From Gammaproteobacteria bacterium UBA2679 (GTDB taxonomy: Bacteria > Pseudomonadota > Gammaproteobacteria > Pseudomonadales > Oleiphilaceae), in the NCBI GenBank assembly GCA_002354735.1, contig DEMD01000015.1, forward strand, positions 503,556 to 567,555: a DNA stretch of 64,000 nt. The letters are read 5' to 3'. Position 1 is the stretch's first letter, and the number at the start of each line of letters is the position of its first letter. The notes beneath the pieces are model-generated. The model worked only from the letters and a program-made list of their open reading frames with translations, did not search any database and was not told where the DNA came from. The translations under genes and the position numbers were made by a program. Shown here piece after piece: positions 37,220-45,889 of the stretch.

Positions 37220-39366
37220 GTGAAGCGCCGATTTGGTTGTCGGACTTTTTCCATGCTGACAATAGCATATGCTTGGAGTCAGTTTTAAAAGGCGACTACG
37301 ACCAGGTATATCAAGGTCTATTTTCCCCACTCGTTGTGCCTGCCAGCATGGGGCAGTGGCCTTTCGTTTTGCCATTGAAAACAAAATCTGGTCGCGAATT
37401 GTTCTTTTATGGTGGCGCTCAGAATGCAAGGAAGCTATCTGAGTTAGGCAGCGTAATGCGCGCCTTCCTCGGTACAGCTGATGTTTCTCCGGATCTCCCC
37501 GTAATTAAGCAGCCCGAAACAATTGCCGAGCAGGCTTTGCTAAGACGTTCCCCTCAGGGAATCATCAAAGTAACGTTGCTTGATCAGTCTGATGCGCCTG
37601 CTAAGAAGAGGGTCTATCAGGCTTTTGCAAAACTGCTTGAGTTATACGAAGAGCGGCCTGACATCACGGTCGATTTGATACGGCCAACAGGCCGAATACT
37701 TCGTGACTTTTTCTCTGCCTGTAGTGTCCGAGACGGTGCTGCTGCTTTTAGTTTCTATGAAGAGCTCAAAGGTAGTGGGAGAGTAAGCCGGCGCAATTTG
37801 CTTTCGCTTGAACTTCAGGCGCTTGCTGCAGGGAAACAGTGGCAGGACATATTAGACCACTCCCAGTTGTCCGATTTACTTCAGGGGCGAGTTCCCATCC
37901 GGGTCACCATCCTCCTATTGCGGGCAATGGGGCACTCAGGTCTGTATGACTTATGTGACTCGCATGGTCTCTCAGGGCCAGCAATAGATTCGGCTAGAGC
38001 AATGTGTAGTCGACTGGGTCCTCTTTTCCGTTCTCCTCCTGTATTAGAAAGCAGTTCCAGTTTTGAGGATGTCTGGAAGATCTGGGCTATAGGTGCCTCC
38101 GTAGTCGGGACTCCTGGTTACTCTGAAAACCTTCCGGATTTTATCGATCGAGGTTGGTTGGCGAGTTTAGCTGAGTGGACAGGCACCTCTGAGAAAGAGG
38201 AACCGAGTAATGTTCTTACTGTTACTCCAAAACTTGATGATCTAAACGCCGTCACGAAGTTGTTGCAACAGAGCCTTACAGCATCTCCAAGTGAACTGGA
38301 ACAGATCGTAGCGCAGATCGAAGCCTTGCCTGATGAAGTCCTGTCGAGGTTGGAGCAATTTCCCAGGCTTAGCGAACTCTGGGGTTCTCTGAAAGCCGAA
38401 AGGCGCGCTTCTGATGGGGGGTGGTCGTCCTGGGTTGAACAAATAATGCAGCCTGGGCCCGACATTGGTGCATTGGAGCAGGAATGTATCAATAGCAGCC
38501 CGTATTGGACCTCCGATACCTTCGACCCTGATCAAATCAGAGACTTACTTGAGTCCAATAATGTTGAGGAAATTGGCATTATGTTGCGAAACATACTGCC
38601 TATTCTTCTGAGTTGGTTAGATGAAAGAGAAATCTCGTGTGCAGCAACTTTCTGGGGTGTTTGGGCCAACTTCCTAGCTTTGGATGATGTGGTCACCCAT
38701 CAAGATGTCGTGATCGCCGAAAACATATTGACGAACTTTCTTGAGCAGCCCCACACGAGAAATGGATACAAGCAGGTTGTAGAAGCCGTCGAGCTAATGT
38801 GGGAGAAGGGCAGTTCGGTTTCGAACTACTGCTCTATGCTAGATGTTGTTGAGTTGTTGCTGGAATCCTCATGTCCGGACACGGCGATTTTGAATAAGTT
38901 ATGGCAGTCTACACAGGCATTCTCACTACAAAAGTGGAATCGTTTAGAAGCAGCGCAACAGCATCTTTCGAAAAGTCTCGCATGCGAAATTTTGGGTGAG
39001 GAGTGTCTCGCCTCTTATCCGAGCGAATCATCTGCTGACGAGTCCGGAGAAACAGCCGACGTAGGCCCCGACCTTGGGGGCAAGTTGGTGGCGATTTATA
39101 CTTTGACGGAAGGGGCAGGAAGGCGTGCAAAAGCAGTCCTAGAGGGGCTCTTCAAGGGTCTCAGCGTTGAGACCAACAGTGATCATGTCGCAACATCTTC
39201 CTTGACTACTTTAGCGAAGAAAGCTGATTACTTTATTTTTTCTGCGAGTAGTTCTAAGCACCAGGCATTTTATCCAGTAAGTAAAATCAGAAACGACCTG
39301 ATCTACCCTCAGGGTAAAGGCTCCTCCAGCATCATCAATGCATTTTTTACTCAAGTTTTAAGCTAG
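37216..39366 (+). CDS. dpdD: DpdD, restriction-arm protein of unknown function
   Basis: A 716-residue protein, last gene of the plus-strand Dpd operon. I see no P-loop, nuclease or membrane motif. The sequence has a long helical, acidic middle (about residues 300-560) and a C-terminal stretch DYFIFSASSSKHQAFYPVS after GRRAKAVLEGLF that could be a small alpha/beta domain. DpdD is required for restriction in the studied system. It ends 16 bp from the stop of the opposing HAD gene, with no room for a conventional terminator, so the two operons may produce overlapping 3' transcripts. Confidence 0.82.
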   Translation: MSEAPIWLSDFFHADNSICLESVLKGDYDQVYQGLFSPLVVPASMGQWPFVLPLKTKSGRELFFYGGAQNARKLSELGSVMRAFLGTADVSPDLPVIKQPETIAEQALLRRSPQGIIKVTLLDQSDAPAKKRVYQAFAKLLELYEERPDITVDLIRPTGRILRDFFSACSVRDGAAAFSFYEELKGSGRVSRRNLLSLELQALAAGKQWQDILDHSQLSDLLQGRVPIRVTILLLRAMGHSGLYDLCDSHGLSGPAIDSARAMCSRLGPLFRSPPVLESSSSFEDVWKIWAIGASVVGTPGYSENLPDFIDRGWLASLAEWTGTSEKEEPSNVLTVTPKLDDLNAVTKLLQQSLTASPSELEQIVAQIEALPDEVLSRLEQFPRLSELWGSLKAERRASDGGWSSWVEQIMQPGPDIGALEQECINSSPYWTSDTFDPDQIRDLLESNNVEEIGIMLRNILPILLSWLDEREISCAATFWGVWANFLALDDVVTHQDVVIAENILTNFLEQPHTRNGYKQVVEAVELMWEKGSSVSNYCSMLDVVELLLESSCPDTAILNKLWQSTQAFSLQKWNRLEAAQQHLSKSLACEILGEECLASYPSESSADESGETADVGPDLGGKLVAIYTLTEGAGRRAKAVLEGLFKGLSVETNSDHVATSSLTTLAKKADYFIFSASSSKHQAFYPVSKIRNDLIYPQGKGSSSIINAFFTQVLS

Positions 39367-39382
39367 GTCAAAGCGAGATTCA

Positions 39383-40123
39383 TCATAGCTTCGTATTTAG
39401 TGCATAATCTACTCCATCGACATAACTATCGACGGTGATAAATGTTTGCAATGAGTTCTGTTTTAACTCCCAAGATGGTGAGAAACCACCTGGAAAGTAC
39501 AACCCTTTGAAGCCTGCTTCGACGGCAGGCGTGATGTCACGAGTTATTTGATCTCCAATACACCAAGGGATCGCTTCTTTGTTTAAATTTCTACACCGTG
39601 CGTAGAAGTTGCGAGTTTTTGTAGTTTCAATAGATAAATCGATGAAATCCGTGAGGCCGTGATCGGAGATATGTTTCCGAACCCTTCCCAGGCCGCCCTC
39701 AGTTGCTACGATGATTGTAGCTTTTGTTTTTCTCAATTTTTCTAAGCCTAATAAGACACCATCCCTTAATGGAGGTGTTTGGCTGATGCTCTTCCGAAAC
39801 TCGTCAGCAGCTCCTTTAATAGGCTTATCTGTTTTGTCTAGTCCTTTTGAAATGGCATTGCGTGCTGACTTCACAAGCGGCGTCCCATGAGCTCGCATGA
39901 ACAATGCTTCGATAAGCAACTCAGCCGGGTATCGCAGGCAGAGGTGATGGAGAGATGCAATCTTTTGGTCTAACTCTCTCAGATATTGAAGCCGATCATT
40001 TGTTTCCACTTGGATGTTGCAAGCATTTTCGACGAACTCAAGCATACCCAGTTGAGACTCTGCAAATACTCTGTTTGTATCCCAAAGAGTATTGTCAGCG
40101 TCACTGATCCAAAGAAGCTTCAT
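39383..40123 (-). CDS. HAD-superfamily phosphatase, last gene of modification operon
   Basis: A 246-residue HAD hydrolase. Motif I is DADNTLWD (residues 8-15, DxDxT type with the nucleophile D8), motif II is the VATEGG segment (about 140, T as the phosphate-binding residue), and motif IV is CIGDQITRD near residue 190 with the Mg-binding acids. A helical cap of about 100 residues sits between motifs I and II. It is 3 bp after the 335-residue unknown gene and co-directional with DpdA/DpdB, so it belongs to the modification transcript. It is not among the DpdA-K set. It might dephosphorylate a nucleotide intermediate or a 7-deazaguanine precursor; this is inference. Confidence 0.7.
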   Translation of the reverse strand: MKLLWISDADNTLWDTNRVFAESQLGMLEFVENACNIQVETNDRLQYLRELDQKIASLHHLCLRYPAELLIEALFMRAHGTPLVKSARNAISKGLDKTDKPIKGAADEFRKSISQTPPLRDGVLLGLEKLRKTKATIIVATEGGLGRVRKHISDHGLTDFIDLSIETTKTRNFYARCRNLNKEAIPWCIGDQITRDITPAVEAGFKGLYFPGGFSPSWELKQNSLQTFITVDSYVDGVDYALNTKL

Positions 40124-40126
40124 TGT

Positions 40127-41134
40127 TTAATTTTCGTACATTGCAAGAACATTTACATCTCTTCCCTGCTTTAGGGTACCAACGATTTTGAGCCCAAACT
40201 TAGATCCACGACGCACTGTTTGATATGCAAACGTGCCGGTATTGTAATTTCCTTTCGGTGCCAGGTGTAAGTGAATGGGTAGAATCTCGTTCTCTTCAAT
40301 TGAAAGGAGGCGATAGTCGATCCAATCAAGGCGGCCCCCACTTTTGGTGGCGTTTTCCACCTCACGCATTGCCTTTGCTGAGTCGAAACTTTCCTCTAAC
40401 GCTTTCCAGTATCGGTCGCTTTCTGGATCATCTTCCGATTTGTACTCCGGGAAGTCATCGCTATTATCAAGCTGAGCGATATACGACTTGTAGATTGGCT
40501 TGAACATGCTATCCACTGTTTCACCCGCCATAGGGATTATCTTGGATCCTTTCTCTAGTTCAAATATGATTAGTGGCCTTGGCGCTGCAACCGCAATTTC
40601 CTTTGAAATTTCATCCCAAGTGTATAACTTTCCGTCGATGTCCATAATTTGAGAGAGGTTTTCGCCAACCCAGAAAATGCGCTTTGGATAGTTTTGTTTA
40701 TAAAAGCCAATGACCTTTTCAAACTGCATTTCTGGCGAGCGGTTTGCTTCTTGATTAAAACTCGCTGACTCTGTGTGGGAGTTTGTTTCTTTGTGCCCAA
40801 ATTTTGTGTTCATTGAAGTCGTTAGAAATGGCGCTAGTTCAAGACCAGCCTTTCCCGACATTTGGAAGGAATTGTGCTTGGAGTTCTGTCTTGATGATCC
40901 TTGTGTCCGTGATACTGTTTCAAATTCTGGACGACTGAGGGCATCGTAGAGTTTATTCACACTTTGGCTATCAATAAATAATGGAATGTCTACAACGAAC
41001 CATAATTTTTCCCATTTATGAAGGCGCTGTTGGAATTCATCTATCTTTGGATCCGTATTAAACCAATGTGCAATTCGAAGAATGCCGTTAGCTAGCTTTC
41101 TTAACGAGTTGGAAATCGAGGTTCTTATAGCCAT
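40127..41134 (-). CDS. Unknown 335-residue protein in the Dpd modification operon
   Basis: No family recognised. The sequence has a hydrophobic-poor N-terminal basic segment, a conserved-looking patch KLWFVVDIPLFIDSQSVNKL (about 40-60), a low-complexity Ser/Thr-rich middle, and an alpha/beta C-terminal half with KRIFWVGENLSQIMDID, a Trp-Asp segment, and LAPKGNYNTGTFAYQTVRRG near the end. No catalytic cluster is obvious. It lies between DpdB (79 bp) and the HAD gene (3 bp) on one transcript, and so may act in modification, transport of precursor or control. It is also a positional candidate for a role otherwise filled by DpdC. Confidence 0.6.
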   Translation of the reverse strand: MAIRTSISNSLRKLANGILRIAHWFNTDPKIDEFQQRLHKWEKLWFVVDIPLFIDSQSVNKLYDALSRPEFETVSRTQGSSRQNSKHNSFQMSGKAGLELAPFLTTSMNTKFGHKETNSHTESASFNQEANRSPEMQFEKVIGFYKQNYPKRIFWVGENLSQIMDIDGKLYTWDEISKEIAVAAPRPLIIFELEKGSKIIPMAGETVDSMFKPIYKSYIAQLDNSDDFPEYKSEDDPESDRYWKALEESFDSAKAMREVENATKSGGRLDWIDYRLLSIEENEILPIHLHLAPKGNYNTGTFAYQTVRRGSKFGLKIVGTLKQGRDVNVLAMYEN

Positions 41135-41213
41135 AGAAAGTTCGTAATTTTGTGAGAAAATTTTGGGATTCTAGCTGTATTTTCATGCTTAACTCGGGTC
41201 ACTGCTCCTTTTT

Positions 41214-42386
41214 CTAAATTGCCAATGACCGTTGTGTCGTTATCTGCTTTCGATATAGGCGTAATAGGTAGTCAGATATTAGCTTTATGTCGCCAGACAG
41301 GTTCTGGATTTCATCCCATCTACGAGTAATGTCTTCGCCTAAACTGTCCTTGCCAAAAACCCAGGTACCTTTACTCCAGCAGCAATAAGGCCTGACCGAC
41401 TCGAGTTCGTCTTTAAAGAAAAAATTCGGCGTTACAGCGTTTACAGATCTTGCTTCTTTGCCGAGTATGCTTTGGAATCGTGCATCGATCTCGTCCATCA
41501 GTGACCCTAAAGCACTGATCCCCGCGCCATGGAGAAGACGTGACTTTTTCGGAGGCAGTTTCCAGTCCTCTGGAAACACTTCACTTACCGCCATCCAGAA
41601 GCTATTTAGAGTTTGAACAATTTGATTAATATCGCCTTCGCCGGTGTTAGGGTCTCTGAATCTATGCAGAGCACCGTCACGCAGACTTCCATCAATCAAT
41701 TTAAGAATTGAATTATCTGCAATGACCCCCTTCATGGCCTCGACCTGACCTTTGCCAACTTGGTTTGTGGCTGTTTTGATCCTCCCTTTTAGCGGACCTT
41801 CCTCAAAGTTGAGAACTTGCAGGATCTTAGAGGGGAATTTTTTCTGTTGAAGATCCGATGGCAGTCTGCTGTCTGTATGGGGTGCTAGCTCATACAGAAG
41901 GGTTTTCGACAGAGGTTTTGTCGAATTGACCAGCATAAACTGTTCGCGCTGCTCAGCATCACTTTCTGCTATAAATGCAGAGACAGGCATCGCGAAATCT
42001 TCAATGCTGGCTTCACGAAGGGCGGCTGTTCTCTGTTGGCCATCGACGATAAACCCTGGTTTCTCGAAATCATCATCCTCCGAAATGGGGATTATCAAAA
42101 AGCCAAAGTTGCCGTCGTCTCCAACGGGCTCAAACGACACTCGCTTATCGAAAGCGATGATGACAGGGTTAGGTATCATCGGATCTGCGCTCTCGATATA
42201 ACGCTGAATTTCTTTGATATGGCTGGATACCTCAGGTCGTTGGTATCCGGTCAACTCGCTCGACCGTCTTTTAATTCGGGTGATGGAGGCGATTTTGCTG
42301 ATCTGTTTCCCCGGAACGGCCAGGCTAAAAAGTCGTCTGGTCTTGCCTTGCTGTATTGATAGGGCTGGTAACTTAAGGTATTCCAT
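41214..42386 (-). CDS. dpdB: DpdB paralogue 1, DGQQR-motif ATPase
   Basis: A 390-residue protein of the DGQHR/ParB-DndB-like class. DpdB is an ATPase that DpdA needs to insert preQ0 into DNA. Landmarks: IASITRI near the start, GYQRPEVSSHI, VDGQQRTAAL (about 115-124), EQREQFMLVNSTKPL, WKLPPKKSRLLHGAGI and CCWSKGTW near the end. It is homologous along its whole length to the other copy (43689-44831), which flanks DpdA on the other side; identical pieces include VDGQQR, REQF, WDEIQN. ATG start; 24 bp after the DpdA stop. Confidence 0.85.
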   Translation of the reverse strand: MEYLKLPALSIQQGKTRRLFSLAVPGKQISKIASITRIKRRSSELTGYQRPEVSSHIKEIQRYIESADPMIPNPVIIAFDKRVSFEPVGDDGNFGFLIIPISEDDDFEKPGFIVDGQQRTAALREASIEDFAMPVSAFIAESDAEQREQFMLVNSTKPLSKTLLYELAPHTDSRLPSDLQQKKFPSKILQVLNFEEGPLKGRIKTATNQVGKGQVEAMKGVIADNSILKLIDGSLRDGALHRFRDPNTGEGDINQIVQTLNSFWMAVSEVFPEDWKLPPKKSRLLHGAGISALGSLMDEIDARFQSILGKEARSVNAVTPNFFFKDELESVRPYCCWSKGTWVFGKDSLGEDITRRWDEIQNLSGDIKLISDYLLRLYRKQITTQRSLAI

Positions 42387-42410
42387 GTGGTTTTCCCGTT
42401 CTAGGCTTTG

Positions 42411-43631
42411 TTACTGTACAGCATTATGAAGCCGATGATAGAGTGCATTGATGTTGTGAAAACCGCGTCGTTTGTTGCGTTCCGATCCTCGAAACAAGAT
42501 GACCTCAACGCCAATTTTTCGGCATATCTCGCAGTTACAGGATTCCCACGGTCTAGCCTCAAGCGTCCGTCGATATTCACCTATGTATTTCTCATTACCT
42601 GCATAAAGCTTTTTATAATCCATTAGGGCATTGAGTGCGCTTTCGAGACCCACCTTACGCTCGGCATAGGCTCGAACCGCTTTCAAAGCTCCTTGTTCTA
42701 GGCGACGAGCCTCATCTTGATCGACCTCGCCGGACTTAATCTTGCGGCTCATTGTAAGATTCCCATCGAGTTGGGGGATCCGGAGAGCTGTAAAATACTC
42801 AGTTCCACCTCGGTGAAAGTTTTTCTTATCGTCCTTGAATGCTTGCCGCAGCGGGGTGGTACTGTCGATGCTAGCTACACCATACTTCTCAAAAGCTTCG
42901 ACGTTATCGAGTCTTGAGATGCCGAGAAGGTGGAACTTCGTGTTAGGTTTGCGCGCCTCGCTGGCCGCTTCAAGCACTGCTAAAATTTGATTTGTCTTAA
43001 GAGGGACCATGCCCCCGAGCGTGATGTATTCGTACCCCATGCTGATCAGCTTTTCTACGGCATCTCTGTAACTCTCAGGGTTCCAGCCGTGGGCAACACC
43101 CATTGGGATATAATGCTTATCTTTAGACTTCACTAGGAAGATTTCGGCGTACTCAAGCGTCAAGTTCTGCCGCCGTACACACTCCTCAAGTTCTTCGCCA
43201 TGAACTTTCGATTTCGGAGTTTCAAAGGCAAATACAATATGGTCTAGAGAGATACCGAAATCGAAACCTGATTTCTCATAAAAATCGACCACGTCGTCAA
43301 CGCTGTACGGAGGCATATACATGTCCGCATATGTGAATGCTCCGCAGTCCCCCATGCTTTGATAATGGTCAGGTAGTCGAAAAAAGGTTCGAACCTGCTG
43401 TCGATAGAACCGTCGACGTTGTGCTTGGGTGTACTTGCCTGCAGACCCCCTCAGTCCATCAACTATTGCCTTTGAGACTAGGATGCCGTCGTAGGGCTTT
43501 TCGAAAATCTCGTGAGGGTAATGATCATCCCGTTGGCGAACTCTGTGTTCGTTCCGCGTTTCAGTTAGAAAGTCGAAACTCGGATCGACAAAGTCTTGTG
43601 AGTCCGGGAAAAAGTACTTTAGGTTTGCCAC
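42411..43631 (-). CDS. dpdA: DpdA, DNA 7-deazaguanine transglycosylase
   Basis: A 406-residue tRNA-guanine-transglycosylase-like enzyme that exchanges guanine in DNA for preQ0. GTG start at 43631. TGT-like features: YADMYMPPYSVDDV and GISLDH (about 130, candidate Asp), YITLGGMVPLKT, HLLGISRLDNVEAF (like the TGT GVG segment) with SIDSTTPLRQAF (equivalent of the TGT nucleophile segment, second Asp). The zinc site is CNCEIC at 365-370 with a histidine at 392. Central gene of the modification operon; flanked by two DpdB paralogues. Guanine positions modified cannot be predicted from sequence. Confidence 0.92.
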   Translation of the reverse strand: MANLKYFFPDSQDFVDPSFDFLTETRNEHRVRQRDDHYPHEIFEKPYDGILVSKAIVDGLRGSAGKYTQAQRRRFYRQQVRTFFRLPDHYQSMGDCGAFTYADMYMPPYSVDDVVDFYEKSGFDFGISLDHIVFAFETPKSKVHGEELEECVRRQNLTLEYAEIFLVKSKDKHYIPMGVAHGWNPESYRDAVEKLISMGYEYITLGGMVPLKTNQILAVLEAASEARKPNTKFHLLGISRLDNVEAFEKYGVASIDSTTPLRQAFKDDKKNFHRGGTEYFTALRIPQLDGNLTMSRKIKSGEVDQDEARRLEQGALKAVRAYAERKVGLESALNALMDYKKLYAGNEKYIGEYRRTLEARPWESCNCEICRKIGVEVILFRGSERNKRRGFHNINALYHRLHNAVQ

Positions 43632-43688
43632 GGTCTAATCTCTGTTGGTGCGTATCAGTAAATGTCTTTGTGACGAGGAACTCTCGGT

Positions 43689-44831
43689 TTAAGGCAAGCT
43701 TCTTATGGATGCCTCAAAATCCAGCTTGATAAGCACTTCCTCTAAAACTCTCACATGCTTGCTGATGTTCTGGATTTCATCCCATTGCATGTCGAGCCCT
43801 TTCCAAGTCCCTTCGGTCCAGCAGCAATCGGACGCGATCCGTGAAAGTGATTCTTTAACCATTGATTCTGCGTTTGATTGGCTGGGAACCCTTGCCATGA
43901 TTCGGTCCATAAGTGTTCCCATGGCTCTGATGCCTGCCGAGTGTGTGAGTCGACTTTTCGTAGGTGGGAGATTCCAGGCAGTTGGGAAAGTTTCTTTGAC
44001 GGCCCCCCAAAAGATGTTGATCGCATTATACATTCCCATAGTGTCCATATCCCCCTCCCCGATACCTTTGAACTGCGCAAGTACTCCGAGAGGAGAATTG
44101 ATACTACGGCGGAATACCTCAATTAATGCGGTGTCAACGATCACTGCAGAGTCATTACTACCTTCCGAGGAGGCCTGGCGAATTCTTTGATAGAACGGCG
44201 ACTTTGGATCCCGATTTAGTAGAGAGCAAAATTCGCTCGGTAACTTTCTTACCGCTAGATCTCTGGGAAGGTACATATCCACTTCCGGGAGCAGTTCGTT
44301 GATCAGTCGAGTCGGAAGTGGTTTCGCTTTGTTTACGAGGATAAATTGTTCCCGTTGAGTCTCGAGATCGGGAGCGATAAACGCGATTACCGGTACCGGG
44401 ATGTTCTTATTCTTTGCCTTTGATAGGGCCAGTGCTCGTTGTTGGCCATCCACGATCCAAGCTGCGCGATCACCGGTGGACCTCATCGGGATAAAAAGCG
44501 TTCCAGCCTGGGCTATGGGTTGTAGGCCTTCGGGATCGCGGCCGCGGGTCTGCTTGTACTCCACCTCTGGAGATAGTGCCAAAATGATGGCGTTTGGGAA
44601 GAGAGCATCTCCGGCTTCGTTATCGAGATACTCAACGATACTGTTAACGTGTTTCCTGATTTCTTTGCGTTGAAACCCCTTAAGCTCGAGCCTCTGATCT
44701 CGATGAATCCGACTAATGTCTGCGATTTTCAGAATATCATCGCCGGCAATGAAAAAAGAGAAGATTTCGACGTCACGGCCTTGAGAGGTTCTTAGGGCGC
44801 GGATGATGAGTTGTTCAGTGGAGCCGTTCAT
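43689..44831 (-). CDS. dpdB: DpdB paralogue 2, DGQQR-motif ATPase
   Basis: A 380-residue full-length paralogue of the downstream DpdB. Landmarks in the same order: IADISRI, GFQRKEIRKHV, VDGQQRALAL (about 130-139), TQREQFILVNKAKPL, WNLPPTKSRLTHSAGI, CCWTEGTW, QWDEIQNIS. It carries an extra segment SSEGSNDSAVIVDT where copy 1 differs, so it has diverged. It begins at an ATGA overlap with the DUF6884-like gene and ends 57 bp before DpdA. Two DpdB proteins with one DpdA might form a hetero-complex or give two target specificities; which copy is the functional partner is not deducible. Confidence 0.83.
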   Translation of the reverse strand: MNGSTEQLIIRALRTSQGRDVEIFSFFIAGDDILKIADISRIHRDQRLELKGFQRKEIRKHVNSIVEYLDNEAGDALFPNAIILALSPEVEYKQTRGRDPEGLQPIAQAGTLFIPMRSTGDRAAWIVDGQQRALALSKAKNKNIPVPVIAFIAPDLETQREQFILVNKAKPLPTRLINELLPEVDMYLPRDLAVRKLPSEFCSLLNRDPKSPFYQRIRQASSEGSNDSAVIVDTALIEVFRRSINSPLGVLAQFKGIGEGDMDTMGMYNAINIFWGAVKETFPTAWNLPPTKSRLTHSAGIRAMGTLMDRIMARVPSQSNAESMVKESLSRIASDCCWTEGTWKGLDMQWDEIQNISKHVRVLEEVLIKLDFEASIRSLP

Positions 44832-45724
44832 TGCTCTGCCCTCACTTGCCGAAAAAGCTCGGCAAACCTGCCTTGCTCGCAGGCCACGCCCGCTTCGTCT
44901 CTCAATATTCGAAGCGAGATTCCGCTCCGGCCACCAGATTCACCCCAATAGTTCCTGATAAGGTTTTTGATCTCGTCGTCCGTGGCTTTCTTTCGTTTAG
45001 GGATAGAGGAAGGGCGCATTGGTGTCAGAAGCGCATCTGTAAGCTTTCGATGGTTCGCAATGGAGTGATTGTTCGTTTTCAACGCCACATTTTCCACGAA
45101 ATGTCGGAGTGCACGTGAGTTGAAGTCTGCGCGGGTCCCTCTGATCGAGCTGTCGGGGCCATCTAGACGTGAGTCATATAAAACAGTATGTGCTTGAAGG
45201 CTGGAGGGTGGTTTGTAACCGATAACTAGTCTCACCTTCTTTAATGCTTTTTCTGGTAGGTTTGATAACTCACGCTCTATCAACATCATGTAACTAGTGG
45301 AAACGCTCAGTAATGCCAAGTTCAGCGAATCATCCATTAATCTTTCAGTGAGCATGTCTTGAGTTTGTCTGGCTTGATTAATGGCTTCCCACCAAATTGC
45401 CGGAGGTTCCTTGAGCTTCGCCAAGTCTGTGAACGTGAAGTTGTATGGCGGTATCATGTGATCCGACTGCAATAGACCAAAACCTGCGGACATTGTGTAC
45501 AGGTCAGCACCAAACCTTTGGGCTGCGCTCAATGCCTCGCCGTAACCGCGACCGCAATACAGGTCTCCAGGAGTAACTTGGCGAGGGTGCGCTTGCGCAT
45601 ACTCAACCCAACGAGTGGCGTATGCCTGCACACTCTCACCGGCCATCCGCGGAGGTGCCTCTACAGCTTTTCCCGATGCTACACGCTTCCGATTCGTGCA
45701 ATTTGTGACAATAATTGCCTTCAT
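44828..45724 (-). CDS. DUF6884-like protein, positional candidate for DpdC role
   Basis: A 298-residue protein, first gene of the modification operon. It starts MKAIIVTNCTNRK and has GDLYCGRGYGEALSAAQRFG then DLYTMSAGFGLL and HMIPPYNF, the pattern of DUF6884-type domains (a small alpha/beta domain with a conserved Cys-Asn/Lys start and an SAxxGLL motif). A helical C-terminal tail contains KRKKATDDEIKNLIRNYWGE. In the known pathway DpdC converts preQ0-DNA to the 7-amido form and lies close to dpdA; this is the only unassigned gene upstream of dpdA, so it is the likeliest DpdC functional equivalent, but I cannot confirm that it is a DpdC homologue. Confidence 0.55.
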   Translation of the reverse strand: MKAIIVTNCTNRKRVASGKAVEAPPRMAGESVQAYATRWVEYAQAHPRQVTPGDLYCGRGYGEALSAAQRFGADLYTMSAGFGLLQSDHMIPPYNFTFTDLAKLKEPPAIWWEAINQARQTQDMLTERLMDDSLNLALLSVSTSYMMLIERELSNLPEKALKKVRLVIGYKPPSSLQAHTVLYDSRLDGPDSSIRGTRADFNSRALRHFVENVALKTNNHSIANHRKLTDALLTPMRPSSIPKRKKATDDEIKNLIRNYWGESGGRSGISLRILRDEAGVACEQGRFAELFRQVRAEQ

Positions 45725-45889
45725 GCTAGTCCAAAAATAGAAATTTAATGTAGAGATTTTTGTTTCTAGTTGAGAGAATAAATGAGTAACAGGTGGCAGG
45801 CAAGTTCTCTTGGTTTATGTGTTCTTGGGGATAAGCAATCGGTATCTGTGCTGTTTAGATCCGCACGTTGACGTTGGGGGGGGGTTGCG
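45725..45889. promoter_or_regulatory. Divergent promoter region of modification operon and queCD
   Basis: A 165-bp A+T-rich spacer between two divergent transcripts. No pair of promoter hexamers is convincing. The end nearest queC contains an uninterrupted run of nine G (45876-45884), listed separately. No preQ1 riboswitch-like pseudoknot is visible upstream of either gene. Confidence 0.4.
45876..45884 (+). repeat. G9 homopolymer tract in queC ribosome-binding region
   Basis: Nine consecutive G are followed by TTGCG and the ATG of queC at 45890. The tract supplies the only Shine-Dalgarno-like purine sequence for queC. Homopolymeric tracts of this length are liable to slippage, which would change ribosome-site spacing or strength. 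Confidence 0.7.

Noticed and set aside
39366..39383. Terminator between convergent Dpd operons
   Set aside because: The stops are only 16 bp apart and no hairpin fits the gap.
45725..45889. Possible preQ1 riboswitch upstream of queC or the modification operon
   Set aside because: No H-type pseudoknot layout or A-rich tail of preQ1 riboswitches could be found; only the G9 tract stands out.
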